A stretch of DNA of 64,000 nucleotides from assembly GCF_007744675.1 (NCBI RefSeq), contig NZ_CP036269.1:620001-684000 (forward strand). The letters run 5' to 3'. The translations under genes were made by a program, and so were the position numbers. Numbering within the stretch: the first letter of the stretch is position 1; each line of letters starts with the position of its first letter. Shown in pieces: positions 54,611 through 64,000 of this stretch. This DNA comes from Gimesia alba. Lineage in GTDB: Bacteria; Planctomycetota; Planctomycetia; Planctomycetales; Planctomycetaceae. The notes beneath the pieces were generated by a model, which saw nothing but the letters and a program-made list of their open reading frames with translations, had not been told where the DNA came from and ran no database searches.

Positions 54611-56518
54611 ATGGAAGAAACAGTGTCAATCGAATTTGGTCAGTCAGTACCCCAACAGATCGTTTCCTTATCGGATGAAGAATTTCTGCAGGCGATTCAA
54701 TGGAAATCGAAACCGTCCGGAGATCTGATGAAGGGGGCCCAGGCGGGCGATCTGAATCGGTTCACGAAAGGCCTGTGTGCGCGACTGAAAGAAACGGCGA
54801 AACAAAAGAAGCAGGTCAAACATGCAGCAGAGATGATGTGGGCTTCGCTGTGGTCAGAAGAGACGGATGACGAAACGTGCCGTGCATCGGATTTAATCAA
54901 ACTGATCAAGTCCGTCCAGGAGTTGCCTGGCAAGAATAAAAAAACATCAAAAAGTGGAAAGCGAAAAAAGACACCTGAATTGAGTTGGGATGAAGTCAGT
55001 CGTCTGCTACGTGGCTGGCTGGATCAGGTGACCACTTCCGAACCTCTGCGACCTTACGAGTTGCTACTGTTAACCGAGCTATTGGAAAATGTGGGTTCTC
55101 GTTTAGCGCCTGCAGCGCTGATAAGCATGTGGCGTCAGTGTCTGTTTGCCGCTGCCTCACTTTGTTTTAATCTGGAAGAGACCGATTTTTCAGAGACACC
55201 GGAAGATCAGGTGATTCTGATTTCCGGCGAGTTGCCTTGGCGTCTCAGTTTTCTGTTCTCGGAAATTTCAGGAGCGAAACACTTTCGTCAACTGGGCCAG
55301 CAAAATCTGCGTGACTGCTTTTTTGATCGAACTGATAACGACGGCACTCCGCATGCGGATTATCTGCCTCGAATCGATTTCTGGCTGGCAACGTTGACGC
55401 GTTCTCTCTTCACAGGCCAGGTCTGGAAAAAGCCGGTCTGGGATAAAGAGGCATTGGAACGATTTCAATTTTCGGTTGAGAAGCTGGCGGCTGCCTGTGA
55501 CGTTTCCGGTAAGATCGCAGTGTGTCCGACGCATTCCGTGGCGCATCTTGGCCTGCTGACATTAGCGGCTTACTTTGCAGAGCTTCCCGGCAGAAGTGCC
55601 GAGAGAATGTATTTGAATTCGTTGTCCGTTGATAAGAAAAAGCGTAAGAGTTTCTTGATTCAAGCAGAGGACTATGCTTCGAGTCAGTCGGACTGGTCTG
55701 CTCTGGCATTGATGCGAAATTACTGGTCGGATGCGGCGAATCTGCTGGCGGTCACCTGGAATGATGAGTTGCCGGTGTTGAGTCTGTCGGCGATAGGCAA
55801 AGCCTTGTTTGGAGGGGCCTGGGACTTTTCATTGACCGTGGATGGCAAGGAAATTACCGGAGACGGCGATTGGAGTTCGGTCTGCTGGAATTCGGATGAA
55901 GATGCAGACTATCTGGAACTGCAAATGAATCTGGAATCGGGATACACGCTGGAACGCCAGATTTTACTGCCCCGCAATCAGCATTTTGTATTTCTGTCTG
56001 ATATTGTGATGGGAACCGAAACCGCCAATCTGGAATATCGGTCTGTGATTCCTGTAGCACCGGGAATGACGGGTACATTGGATGACGAAACTCACGAGAT
56101 GGTGCTTAAGACAAAAGGGTTGTCAGCACGTGTGTTTCCAATTGGTCTGCCACAGGAGCGGGATTTCTTTCAACCGGGCAGCCTGACGTTGAATGATCAG
56201 AGTCAACTCGTATTGCAGCAACAAGTTTCCGGCGCCAATGGCTTGTATGCACCGCTGATCATTGACTGGGAGCCGGGATTAAAACGCAAACCGGCAGACT
56301 GGGCGAGTCTGACCGTGAGTGAGGGGGGCAATATTTCCGCCCGAGATGAAGCCTCCGGGCATCGTTTGCGAATTGGAAAACATCAGTTGTTGGTTTATCG
56401 CAGCTTGAAAAAGGGAGCGCAAGCGCGGGCCGTGCTGGGGCACCATACGAATTACGAATCGGTAATCGGGCGGTTTGATACGGACGGCGATCTGATGCCT
56501 TTGCTGTTTGTGGAGTAG
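54611..56518 (+). CDS. Unrecognised large cytoplasmic protein, heparinase-II/III-like shape
   Basis: A 635-residue protein from the ATG at 54611 (MEETVSIEFGQSVPQQIVSL). The frame is open 58 codons upstream into the amidohydrolase end, but those residues look non-coding. The first ~370 residues are helical; a Lys-rich segment (KNKKTSKSGKRKK) sits near 115. The last ~230 residues are beta-rich (WDFSLTVDGKEI, LEYRSVIPVAPGM). Helical toroid plus beta-sandwich recalls heparinase II/III lyases, but there is no signal peptide and I see no catalytic motif I trust. It lies 158 bp after the amidohydrolase gene. Confidence 0.62.
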   Translation: MEETVSIEFGQSVPQQIVSLSDEEFLQAIQWKSKPSGDLMKGAQAGDLNRFTKGLCARLKETAKQKKQVKHAAEMMWASLWSEETDDETCRASDLIKLIKSVQELPGKNKKTSKSGKRKKTPELSWDEVSRLLRGWLDQVTTSEPLRPYELLLLTELLENVGSRLAPAALISMWRQCLFAAASLCFNLEETDFSETPEDQVILISGELPWRLSFLFSEISGAKHFRQLGQQNLRDCFFDRTDNDGTPHADYLPRIDFWLATLTRSLFTGQVWKKPVWDKEALERFQFSVEKLAAACDVSGKIAVCPTHSVAHLGLLTLAAYFAELPGRSAERMYLNSLSVDKKKRKSFLIQAEDYASSQSDWSALALMRNYWSDAANLLAVTWNDELPVLSLSAIGKALFGGAWDFSLTVDGKEITGDGDWSSVCWNSDEDADYLELQMNLESGYTLERQILLPRNQHFVFLSDIVMGTETANLEYRSVIPVAPGMTGTLDDETHEMVLKTKGLSARVFPIGLPQERDFFQPGSLTLNDQSQLVLQQQVSGANGLYAPLIIDWEPGLKRKPADWASLTVSEGGNISARDEASGHRLRIGKHQLLVYRSLKKGAQARAVLGHHTNYESVIGRFDTDGDLMPLLFVE

Positions 56519-56782
56519 TGGCCCATGAATCCGGAATAGACAGGTGATCAATATCTGGCGAGTACGCCAACGAGCGTGCGGACCATTTTGGGCGACATTT
56601 CATTCCAGGTCTGATAAGACAGTAGATTCTGCGAAATAGAGTGAATCTTCTCTTTCTGGATTGGCAGGGTACTCAGGGACTTCGAGAATTCTTACAATGG
56701 AATTCAATCGGGGGAATCCGAAGCGAGCCACTTGTTGGCAGAGGCCAGTCAAACTGAAGCGACCAGAAATAAGAGAAGCATT

Positions 56783-57964
56783 ATGTCTGAAGATATCTTT
56801 ACAACCCTGGAAGAGTTACAGCAGCAATCACCGGAAGCCGTGCTGGATCGGTTGATTGAAACATTGACTGAACAGAAGAATTACCATCGTCTGTTTGATG
56901 CCTTGCTGATGAAAAAGAAACAGGCACTGGGTGTTGAGTTGCTGCAGCCGACCTCGTTTGATCCGGTTCCCGAGGAACAGAAAAAAGAGTTTGAGCATGC
57001 GTATATCGATGCGGCCCGTAAGGTCGGCAGCCTGTTTCTCGATGAAAAACTCTATTCCGATGCCTGGCTCTATTTCCAGACAATTCAAGAACCGGAGCTG
57101 GTAGCCGAGGCATTGAACAAGATCAATCCGCGGACGATTCCTGAAGGCAAGGTCGAAGAACTGATTCAGGTCTGCGTGTATGAAGGCGCGAACCCGGAAA
57201 AAGGGTTTGAGATTATGCTGCAGGTGAATGGCATCTGTAATACGATTACCGTGTTTGATCAGATGAATGCGCAGCTCAAGCCGGAAAGCCGTCAGAAGGT
57301 GGCACGGTTGCTGGTCGATCAGCTTTACAGCGATCTGGTGCAGTCACTGCAGTATCAGGTTCAGCAAAAAGTTCCGATGGCACCGCCGACTGAGAATCTG
57401 CGGGAGTTGATGGCAGGCCGAGACTGGATGTTCGAAGGGGGCGCCTATCATATTGACGTTTCGCATTTGAATTCCGTTGTGCGGTTTGCCCGACTGTTGA
57501 ACGATGACGACCCGAGTCTTGCCAAAGTCATCGAGCTTTGTGAATACGGTTCCCAGTTGGATGAGCAGTTTCAGTATCCGGGAGAAGCGCCGTTCGAAGA
57601 TTTTTATCCGGCCCATCAGCATTTCTTTAAAGCGCTGACGGGAGAGGACAGCGATCGGAATCTGGGAATCGCTTATTTCGAAAAGAAGCTCGAACAAGAG
57701 CCGGACGATGAAGACAAGCAGATGATTGCCTATGTGTTGATCGATTTATTAACACGTGTGGATCAGAACGAGCGGGCGATTGAACTGGCGGAAACCTATC
57801 TGAGTCAGTTTGAAGATCCGAATACATTTTCGTTTACGGATCTGTGCCGCAAGACCGATCATCTGGATGTATTGCAGCGCGTGGCACGTGGCAAGGGGGA
57901 TCTGGTGACCTTTGCAGGTGCGTTGCTGGATGCACAGAGTCAAACGCAAGCTCAGGAATCTTAA
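56783..57964 (+). CDS. Unrecognised helical-repeat protein
   Basis: A 393-residue protein from the ATG at 56783 (MSEDIFTTLEELQQQSPEAV). It is acidic and almost entirely helical by composition, with TPR-like pairs (EKLYSDAWLYFQTIQEPELVAE, NERAIELAETYLSQFEDPNTF). There is no membrane segment or signal peptide. A repeat-scaffold role is possible, but the family is unknown to me. It is 26 bp upstream of the methyltransferase gene and in the same orientation, so the two may be co-transcribed. Confidence 0.65.
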   Translation: MSEDIFTTLEELQQQSPEAVLDRLIETLTEQKNYHRLFDALLMKKKQALGVELLQPTSFDPVPEEQKKEFEHAYIDAARKVGSLFLDEKLYSDAWLYFQTIQEPELVAEALNKINPRTIPEGKVEELIQVCVYEGANPEKGFEIMLQVNGICNTITVFDQMNAQLKPESRQKVARLLVDQLYSDLVQSLQYQVQQKVPMAPPTENLRELMAGRDWMFEGGAYHIDVSHLNSVVRFARLLNDDDPSLAKVIELCEYGSQLDEQFQYPGEAPFEDFYPAHQHFFKALTGEDSDRNLGIAYFEKKLEQEPDDEDKQMIAYVLIDLLTRVDQNERAIELAETYLSQFEDPNTFSFTDLCRKTDHLDVLQRVARGKGDLVTFAGALLDAQSQTQAQES

Positions 57965-57990
57965 GCACGGCCTGTTAGCGAGAGTTCCCC

Positions 57991-58788
57991 ATGTCACACC
58001 TGCCCATCAACCGTAGTGCCTGGAATCGGTTGGCAGAGGTTCGCAGCCAGTTTACCAAGGTCGCGACTGATGACGAGTGCCGTGCTCCTTTACAGACATT
58101 GGATTCCCGCGGCTGGTTACCCGCTTCCGTAGAAGGGAAGCAGGTACTGTGCCTGGCATCGGGGGGCGGCTGGCAATCGATTCTGTATGCGTCTGCCGGA
58201 GCGCAGGTCACTGTGGTTGACTTGAGTAATAAGATGCTGCAGTTGGACGAACAGGAAGCACGCCGACGTGGTTTGCGTGTGCGGATTGTGGAAACTTCGA
58301 TGGATGATCTGTCTGAGTTGCGTGATGCGCAGTTTGACATCGTGCATCAGCCGGTGAGTACCTGTTACGTGCCGGATGTGGAGGCCGTTTATCGTGAAGT
58401 GGCGCGGGTCCTCAGGCCGGGGGGGCTCTATATCAGCCAGCATAAGACGCCGACCAGTTTGCAGATTACCAGCCGCGATCAGCAGAATCAGTACGTGATC
58501 GGTCTGGAATATTATCAGCAGGGGGCGTTACCGAAAGCGGACGATCGATCGTACCGGGAAGAAGGGGCGACGGAATACCTGCATCGCTGGGATCAACTGG
58601 TGGGCGGTTTGTGCCGCCAGGGATTTGTAATTGAAGATTTACGTGAGCCGATGCGTGCAGACCCCAGTGCGCCAGTCGGACACTTTCGGCACCGGGGTCG
58701 GTTTGTTGCGCCCTATGTACGCATCAAAGCGCGGCGCATCGACAATAGCACGAATACTGAAAGCCCGTCTGCAATCTGGGTTCCTTAA
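57991..58788 (+). CDS. Class I SAM-dependent methyltransferase
   Basis: A 265-residue protein. The SAM-binding Rossmann fold (about 48-160) has motif I VLCLASGGGWQSILYASAGA, motif II VTVVDLSNKMLQLDEQEAR and a later RVLRPGGLYISQHKTPTS. The sequence FDIVHQPVSTCYVPD marks the substrate-side strand. It resembles methyltransferase-11-type enzymes; the substrate is unknown. The stop is 8 bp from the stop of the convergent apt gene. Confidence 0.88.
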   Translation: MSHLPINRSAWNRLAEVRSQFTKVATDDECRAPLQTLDSRGWLPASVEGKQVLCLASGGGWQSILYASAGAQVTVVDLSNKMLQLDEQEARRRGLRVRIVETSMDDLSELRDAQFDIVHQPVSTCYVPDVEAVYREVARVLRPGGLYISQHKTPTSLQITSRDQQNQYVIGLEYYQQGALPKADDRSYREEGATEYLHRWDQLVGGLCRQGFVIEDLREPMRADPSAPVGHFRHRGRFVAPYVRIKARRIDNSTNTESPSAIWVP

Positions 58789-58796
58789 GGTTGCTG

Positions 58797-59330
58797 TTAT
58801 TCTGAGTCGTATTCGATCAGTGAAAAGACGTCACAACCATTCATTTTCTCGCGCCCTTTCAGGAACGAGAGTTCAATTAGAAACGCGCAACTGACCACTT
58901 CAGCATGCGAATGTTTCGCCAGCTCGATACAGGCGGAGATGGTACCGCCGGTAGCCAGCAGGTCATCCACGATCAGCACGCGATCATCGGAATGAATGGA
59001 ATCAGTGTGCATTTCCAGCGAATCGGTGCCGTATTCCAGTTCGTAATGGAAGGCCTTCGTTTCGAACGGCAGTTTCCCCGGTTTGCGGACTGGAATGAAC
59101 CGAGCGCCCAACGCGAGCGCCAACGGGGCTGCAAAGATGAAGCCACGGGCTTCGGCTGCCAGGACTGCCGTGATTTGTTTATCACGGTAATAGTCTGTCA
59201 GGCGATCGATGACTTCTTGAAAGACTGCCGGTTCGGCAAGCAGAGGAGTGATGTCGCGGAAGAGAATTCCCGGTTTGGGGAAGTCGGGGATTTCACGAAT
59301 ATAATTTTTCAGATTAATCGAATCATTCAT
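58797..59330 (-). CDS. apt: Adenine phosphoribosyltransferase
   Basis: A 177-residue Apt. It shows [58 protein letters not shown], and the PRPP-binding signature [13 protein letters not shown], followed by the usual short tail. It salvages adenine to AMP. Its start overlaps the end of the upstream Ser/Thr kinase gene by 8 bp on the same strand, so translation is probably coupled. The convergent methyltransferase gene ends 8 bp beyond its stop. Confidence 0.96.
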   Translation of the reverse strand: MNDSINLKNYIREIPDFPKPGILFRDITPLLAEPAVFQEVIDRLTDYYRDKQITAVLAAEARGFIFAAPLALALGARFIPVRKPGKLPFETKAFHYELEYGTDSLEMHTDSIHSDDRVLIVDDLLATGGTISACIELAKHSHAEVVSCAFLIELSFLKGREKMNGCDVFSLIEYDSE

Positions 59331-61056
59331 TCTCTGGTTCAGCTTTCTGAGTTTCGGTAGGAGCGTCTTCTGCCTGATTCAGTTCGGGCAGGTTCGCAAG
59401 GTTTCGTTTCGCTTTGTCGATCTGCTTTTGAGCCACTTCATTGGGATCTTGACCATATAATACAATAAGCGCTTTCCAGACGTCGGCTGCTTCTTTGTAT
59501 TTCTTTTCCTTGAACAAGGTATCCGCATTCGACATGGACTGAGTCAGCATCACATAACGCTGCGCTGTTCTTGTTGCGTCCTCTCTTAAAGCGTTGAGCA
59601 TGAGTTCGGCAACATCGCGCATCTCCTTTCGCTCAGTGTCTCCCTGCAGTGCATCGACCAAAGCAGACAGAATAATTTCCGCCTGTACCAAATTACCTGC
59701 TTCCAGATAATGTTGTGCCAGCATAATGAATCGTCGGGGTTCATTTTCCTGTCCGCTGCGTAATCTGCGCCTGGCGGTCATGCCTGCTTTGGAGCGCAGT
59801 TCATAGGTATTTATTTGATTTAAAGACTTTTTTATCTTCTCTTCCAACTCCGTGGGCGGTGATTCTAAGAGAGGCAGCAGGTATTTATCGCGGGCAGTAT
59901 ACCATTCGGGATTTTCAGGCTGTTTGAGAATCTGTTGGGCCTTTTCGAACATTTCATACTTTGTTAACTCTCGTTCCTGGAACCAGAAGTATCCACCCAG
60001 TACCAGAAGCGCCAGTATTCCCAGCAGAAAAAACGTGTTGTCAAAGAGCTGGCTCAGTTTGGAGCCGGTGCTGTCTGCTTCGAGTTGTGCCCGCATTAAG
60101 CCCTGCATCAGAGTACCGGAACCGGCTTCCTGGTCGGACGCGGATTGCACAACGGTGGGAGTCACGGAAACATCGCTTGTTCCTGAGAGGGCGTAGGTGT
60201 CCTCCGAAGTTGACATCTCGTATTTGTTCAAGACTTCCTGCAGGCGGCGGGAGAGTACATAGGCATCGGGAAAGCGTTTTTGAGGATCTTTTTCCAGTAA
60301 CTGGCAGACGATTTCTTCCAGCCAGACCGGGAGGTCGTCGACATATCTGCCGGGGCGATCGAACTGACCGTATTTTTGTTTCTGGATGATCGCCAGCATC
60401 GTTTTGCCGCTGAAGGGAGGCTTGCCGGTGAGCATGACGTACATCACGGCTCCCAGAGAATACAGGTCGCTCTGTCGGCTGACGCGCTTTCCTTCCGCCT
60501 GTTCGGGAGACATATACTCGGCAGTCCCGATAATTCCGCCAGTCACCGTGAGTTTTTCGGTCGCGAACAACTGGGCGACTCCAAAGTCAGCCAGTTTGAC
60601 CGTGCCGTCGTCTTTGAGCATCAGATTGGACGGTTTCAAGTCACGATGAATAATGCCGGCGTCGTGTGCTGCTTTGAGTGCCGAGCAGATCTGAATGGAA
60701 ATCTCGATCACGGTTTTCCAGTCGATCCGTTTATCGCGGCGAAGTCGTTTGGTGAGCGTTTCCCCATCCACGTATTCCATGACGTAATAGTAGATGTCGT
60801 TTTCGACGCCGCTGTCATAAAATTCAATCACATAGGGATTGTGCATTTTTTTCAGGGCTTCGATTTCACGATGAAAGCGTTCGACAAAACCGGCTTCCCG
60901 TGCAAGCGAACTAGGCAGAATTTTGATGGCAACCACTTGATCGGTATGGACATTGGTGGCGAGGTAGACTGATCCCATACCACCGGCGCCAATTTTTTTT
61001 CCGATCAGATATTCGCCGAGCCTGTCCGGGGCCGATTCGTGTTCGTGTGTGTTCAA
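59323..61056 (-). CDS. Membrane Ser/Thr protein kinase with C-terminal repeats
   Basis: A 577-residue protein. The kinase domain (about 13-275) has the Gly loop [18 protein letters not shown] (ATP Lys), the catalytic loop [17 protein letters not shown] and [12 protein letters not shown], then [11 protein letters not shown] membrane segment (about 343-362, [21 protein letters not shown] in part) splits it from a C-terminal region (about 365-560) rich in short helices that look TPR-like. The last residues are Glu-rich. It is a PknB-type eukaryote-like kinase, so the C-terminal part should face outside. It overlaps apt by 8 bp. Its target is unknown. Confidence 0.95.
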   Translation of the reverse strand: MNTHEHESAPDRLGEYLIGKKIGAGGMGSVYLATNVHTDQVVAIKILPSSLAREAGFVERFHREIEALKKMHNPYVIEFYDSGVENDIYYYVMEYVDGETLTKRLRRDKRIDWKTVIEISIQICSALKAAHDAGIIHRDLKPSNLMLKDDGTVKLADFGVAQLFATEKLTVTGGIIGTAEYMSPEQAEGKRVSRQSDLYSLGAVMYVMLTGKPPFSGKTMLAIIQKQKYGQFDRPGRYVDDLPVWLEEIVCQLLEKDPQKRFPDAYVLSRRLQEVLNKYEMSTSEDTYALSGTSDVSVTPTVVQSASDQEAGSGTLMQGLMRAQLEADSTGSKLSQLFDNTFFLLGILALLVLGGYFWFQERELTKYEMFEKAQQILKQPENPEWYTARDKYLLPLLESPPTELEEKIKKSLNQINTYELRSKAGMTARRRLRSGQENEPRRFIMLAQHYLEAGNLVQAEIILSALVDALQGDTERKEMRDVAELMLNALREDATRTAQRYVMLTQSMSNADTLFKEKKYKEAADVWKALIVLYGQDPNEVAQKQIDKAKRNLANLPELNQAEDAPTETQKAEPENE

Positions 61057-61219
61057 GGTTGCTACTCGATTTTGAAGTGAATTGATCGCCGCTGGAGTGT
61101 GACGTTGTTCCGAGAATTACTGGTTGCAGATTGTACAGTGTCCGAATGCAGCCGGGAGTCTATAATCGCACCGGTGGTTGCGTAAGTAAATGCTGGTACT
61201 TTCTATTATGGTTGAATTC

Positions 61220-61600
61220 ATGACTGATGCAAGAACGAAGGCAGTTCTCCTGATTGCGCATGGCAGTCGGCGCGATGCGGCCAACCAGGATCTTGTGAAA
61301 CTCGCAGAGATGCTGCGGGAGCGAAACCTGTTTCCCATCATCGAAATTGCGTATCTGGAGTTGGCAGAACCGACGATTCCCGACGGAGCGGCGCGTTGTG
61401 TTGCTGCGGGAGCAGACGAGGTGTTGATGTTGCCATATTTTCTGTCGGCGGGAGTGCACGTGCAAAACGATCTGGAGCAGTATCGGAGTGAATTCTGTAC
61501 CACCTATCCCGAAACCCGATTCCGGTTGTGTGCTCATCTGGGATTACATCCACTGATGCTGGAAATCGTGCTGGATCGGTTGAATGAACTTGAAGATTAA
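61220..61600 (+). CDS. CbiX/SirB-like chelatase
   Basis: A 126-residue small chelatase of the CbiX/SirB type. It shows KAVLLIAHGSRRDAANQDLVKLAEMLRE (first active-site His) and VLMLPYFLSAGVHVQNDLEQY (second His), with IAYLELAEPTIPDG between. Such proteins insert Co2+ or Fe2+ into sirohydrochlorin, for cobalamin or sirohaem. The ATG at 61220 leaves a short N-terminus typical of the family; ATGs at 61190 and 61205 are alternatives without better ribosome sites. It is divergent from the kinase gene and followed by a strong two-way terminator. Confidence 0.87.
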   Translation: MTDARTKAVLLIAHGSRRDAANQDLVKLAEMLRERNLFPIIEIAYLELAEPTIPDGAARCVAAGADEVLMLPYFLSAGVHVQNDLEQYRSEFCTTYPETRFRLCAHLGLHPLMLEIVLDRLNELED

Positions 61601-61626
61601 CCGACGTGAACGGATCGCTTCCCAAT

Positions 61627-61658
61627 AAAAAAGGGCACTCCGAAGAATGCCCTTTTTT
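61627..61658. terminator. Bidirectional intrinsic terminator
   Basis: AAAAAAGGGCA (61627-61637) pairs with TGCCCTTTTTT (61648-61658) around a 10-base loop. T-runs follow on both strands. It lies between the convergent chelatase and DUF1573 genes and should end both transcripts. Confidence 0.92.
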
Positions 61659-61684
61659 CTCGCAATGAAGAACCAGTGGTGAAA

Positions 61685-62698
61685 CTAGTTCGTTTTCGTA
61701 TCAGAAATTTTACCGAAGGCTTTGAATGTGATTGGCTCACCACGTCCGGCAATGGTCACAGTGAATTCTTCTGAATAATCACCGGGTTTGTTGGGAGGCA
61801 TGATGGTCAGCGGCAAAACGTGAATCGGCTGAGTTGTTTTAGGCATCCGAATTTTGAATGCTTCATCATCAGACTCACACTCGATTTTGTTGATTTCGAA
61901 TGGCTTTTTACCACGCAGAACCACATTGACCGTTTTTTCCTGTCCGGGGATCATCATTCCCAGTGAAACGACTTCGGGAGTAATCGTGATATCCGACTCG
62001 ACCTTTGCTTCAACCAGTAGAGGCACGGTTGTGAAGTTGACATCGTTTGTTTTCAACATGATCTGCTCACGAATGGGACCCAGGGGCGTTTTGGGAGACA
62101 GATTCAGTACGATATTATAATTCACGCGTCCGCCGCCACGACCGGTTTCGATGGCTTTCACTGTCAAAGAAGGGTCTTTGGTTTCGATGCCGGTTATGGC
62201 CCAGTCATCACGGCCCGCATAGGCCAGTGCGACAGTGGTTTCAGCGCCTTTGCCGACTTCGACAGAACCGAAGTTGGCAGCACCGGGTGTGAAGACAACA
62301 TCGGTACGGATATAAGCAGTAATAGGAACTCGGATTTCGGCATACTGCGGTGCATCGATGGTTACGATGACGTTGGAATCTTTACGTCGCTGAAACCGAG
62401 CGGTATCCATTTTGACCTGGATGTAACCTTCTTCGCCAGGTTCCAGAATACTTTTGGACGGTTCTGCAGCAGAGCAACCGCAGGTGGTACGGACGTTTGA
62501 AATATGAACCTGGTTAGGGTAGATATTTTTAATTTTCAGACGGTATTGAGCGTCAGAACCACGGGCAATGACACCAAAGTCAATTTTGTCTTTGTCGAAC
62601 ATCTTCTGGGCCCATTCCTGAGCGTAGGAAGGAGCGGTGGTCAACACAAACAAAAACAGGCTCAGAATACCAAATCGGAAACTACTCTTTTTTAACAT
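61685..62698 (-). CDS. Secreted DUF1573 protein
   Basis: A 337-residue protein with a signal peptide (about 1-26, cleavage near SYA-QE). DUF1573, an immunoglobulin-like domain, starts with IDFGVIARGSDAQYRLKIKN and the conserved TTCGC motif (VRTTCGCSAAEPSKSI) and PGEEGYIQVKMDT. Two more beta-sandwich repeats follow: FTPGAANFGSVEVGKGAETTV and VSLGMMIPGQEKTVNVVLRGK. It is a periplasmic or surface protein, common in planctomycetes and Bacteroidetes, with no known activity. Transcribed alone; a terminator lies 27 bp past the stop. Confidence 0.9.
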   Translation of the reverse strand: MLKKSSFRFGILSLFLFVLTTAPSYAQEWAQKMFDKDKIDFGVIARGSDAQYRLKIKNIYPNQVHISNVRTTCGCSAAEPSKSILEPGEEGYIQVKMDTARFQRRKDSNVIVTIDAPQYAEIRVPITAYIRTDVVFTPGAANFGSVEVGKGAETTVALAYAGRDDWAITGIETKDPSLTVKAIETGRGGGRVNYNIVLNLSPKTPLGPIREQIMLKTNDVNFTTVPLLVEAKVESDITITPEVVSLGMMIPGQEKTVNVVLRGKKPFEINKIECESDDEAFKIRMPKTTQPIHVLPLTIMPPNKPGDYSEEFTVTIAGRGEPITFKAFGKISDTKTN

Positions 62699-63702
62699 TA
62701 TAGAATCTCACTTCTGCAAAAGTATTAACTTCGATGTATGAATAAAGTTGAGCTACTGAGATTGTTAAAAGGCAGGCGAGTGGACCGACTTTCAGCACGC
62801 AACTTTTCAATCATAATTAGTGCAGAATCCATTCACAGAGACGTTTCACACTACTTGTAAAATCGGGCTTACATAAACTCTTGCCGTTGTCTGAAACTCA
62901 GAAGTAGGAACAGTTCATCAGGCCTAAATCAGATCGCCAGCATTATAGTGCGTTTATGCATCCGAGATCAATTTTGATATTCAGAACATAAGCAATTGGC
63001 GTATGTGTGACAAATACATCAGTCGGCATCGACACTTTGGTGGTGGCAATTTAGTTCGCATACGTGGAATTGTCAATGTTGTCTCTTTCAGTTCGAAACT
63101 GCTAGCCCTTGCCGGCGCAAGCGGATTAATCCGACTCGATTCAAGCCCTCTGATGCGGATGTTTGTGATGTCGCAACTAGCTTCTGTAAATAGATTTGGG
63201 TGAATACTGGTTGCATACGGATTTTCAGTAAAACTGGTGAAAATTGATGCAATCGATTCCCCTGAACGACAAAGTTTTCCTTATTTTAACAGGCTTTCCC
63301 ATCTTGGTTGAGGTGAGTTTTTTACCGGTTCGAAAGGACTCTCAAAGCAGTTCAACTCAATTCGCGAAAAACCGGCTTTCTCTGAATTCCATTCTGCATG
63401 GCTGATGGGGAGTGATACGTTTGAAAGTAGAGTGTGCTGCATTTGAAGTCACTCTGACAAATACACCATGACCAACAGACAAACATCGAGTTTGTCTGAC
63501 GATGTGATAAGGGAGACGGGATGTCTTTCGCTATCAGACTGGCTTCATTCTCCTGAGTGTGAATGAACTGGTTCGTTTCATACAAAAAAGCGTTTTGAGT
63601 TGAGAGTTGCTAAAGCGAAAAGATGAGAAACGTCACTGTGTGCTCAGTGACACTGGGAGAACTTCAGTTCGGTCTCATTATAACAGGGAGTATTAGGTTA
63701 AA
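62699..63702. other. About 1 kb without a recognised gene
   Basis: The largest gene-free gap in the window. Short open frames exist on both strands, but none has a ribosome site or family resemblance. It contains two adjacent palindromes near 63108-63133. It should carry the promoters of the DUF1573 gene (minus) and of the following plus-strand gene. I cannot identify a structured RNA, though the length would allow one. Confidence 0.5.
63108..63133. repeat. Two adjacent palindromes
   Basis: CTTGC-CGGC-GCAAG (63108-63121) and the perfect CGGATTAATCCG (63122-63133) abut each other in the large intergenic region. Their role is unknown; they could be a regulator site or chance. Confidence 0.4.
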
Positions 63703-64000
63703 ATGATGAACATAAAAACTGCCAAGGCAGGTCTGACCGGACTGATGGTTCTGGGACTGGTCTGGTTGGCATCGCCGAACCAGGTCGAAGCTGGTCACCA
63801 TAAATGTGGTAAAGGTCATTGCGGTCGGGGTGGTCTGTCTCTGTTTCATTCGGGTAAATGTTGCAGCCCGTGGAAGCTGGGACATAAACATAAATGTCGA
63901 ACCGGTTGCGGGGAAAGTTCCTGTGGCTGTGGTTCAGGTTCAATAGCAGATCATTATTATCAAGGAGCCGTCTATGGTTTGGGAAACAGTTCGCGCGTTG
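63703..64000 (+). CDS. Cys/His-rich secreted protein (start only)
   Basis: An open frame from the ATG pair at 63703/63706 runs off the right edge. The visible ~99 residues begin MMNIKTAKAGLTGLMVLGLV and form a signal peptide ending near VEA-GH. The mature part is rich in Cys, His and Gly (HHKCGKGHCGRGG, SGKCCSPWKLGHKHKCRTGC, then GESSCGCGSGS), followed by DHYYQGAVYGLG. About ten Cys and several His in 45 residues suggest metal binding or a disulfide-rich surface protein. Similar Cys/His-rich secreted proteins are known in planctomycetes, with no clear function. The C-terminus is outside the window. Confidence 0.75.
   Translation, partial: MMNIKTAKAGLTGLMVLGLVWLASPNQVEAGHHKCGKGHCGRGGLSLFHSGKCCSPWKLGHKHKCRTGCGESSCGCGSGSIADHYYQGAVYGLGNSSRV

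Noticed and set aside
60376-60972. A 198-codon plus-strand open frame opposite the Ser/Thr kinase
   Set aside because: It is antisense to well-conserved kinase motifs and has no recognisable features.
63003-63203. A 66-codon plus-strand frame in the 1-kb gap
   Set aside because: Weak start context, no domain, and it covers the two palindromes; more likely non-coding.

Overview
The window looks like chromosomal DNA of a planctomycete, probably close to Gimesia (formerly Planctomyces maris). This is an inference from gene content, not from a search. The main pointers are a PSCyt1/DUF1549/DUF1553 cytochrome protein paired with a DUF1501 Tat protein, a DUF1573 secreted protein, lipid A and futalosine-menaquinone genes, many secreted alpha/beta hydrolases and lipoproteins, an eukaryote-type Ser/Thr kinase, and short operons scattered on both strands. 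I found no rRNA, tRNA, CRISPR array, prophage or insertion sequence. The region reads as ordinary core and accessory chromosome.

Layout. 0-8 kb: exonuclease VII (xseA, partial xseB), a TIM-barrel isomerase, a large secreted glycosidase-like protein, and a lipoprotein-scpB operon. 8-17 kb (all minus strand): a PNPOx-like flavoprotein, a secreted esterase, an SLC13 permease with a CysQ-type phosphatase, a Gfo/Idh/MocA oxidoreductase, lpxB, and rplU with a clear terminator. 17-23 kb: an RNase E/G gene, then hpf-ptsN-ptsH-ptsI, a regulatory PTS with no sugar permease. 23.7-30 kb: an FmdB-like protein without cysteines, a secreted propeller-like protein, a polysaccharide-export lipoprotein beside a proline-rich lipoprotein, and an HD/PAS/GGDEF signalling protein. 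30.6-36 kb: an IclR regulator divergent from the cytochrome/DUF1501 pair. 36-39 kb: type II NADH dehydrogenase and a ceramidase-like protein.

39-44 kb holds the most interesting unit: a Mn/Zn-type ABC importer in which both permeases carry a C-terminal DtxR/MntR-like domain. A strong promoter with a perfect 22-bp palindrome at its predicted start site lies upstream of the operon. The palindrome resembles an MntR box. Transport and metal sensing may therefore be physically coupled.

44-64 kb: a multi-hydrolase fusion, proC, mqnA-mqnC, an ABC-2 exporter whose permease is fused to a CPBP protease, an amidohydrolase that may be the missing futalosine-pathway deaminase, two unrecognised proteins, a methyltransferase, a Ser/Thr kinase overlapping apt, a CbiX-like chelatase, a DUF1573 protein, about 1 kb without a gene, and the start of a Cys/His-rich secreted protein cut by the window end.
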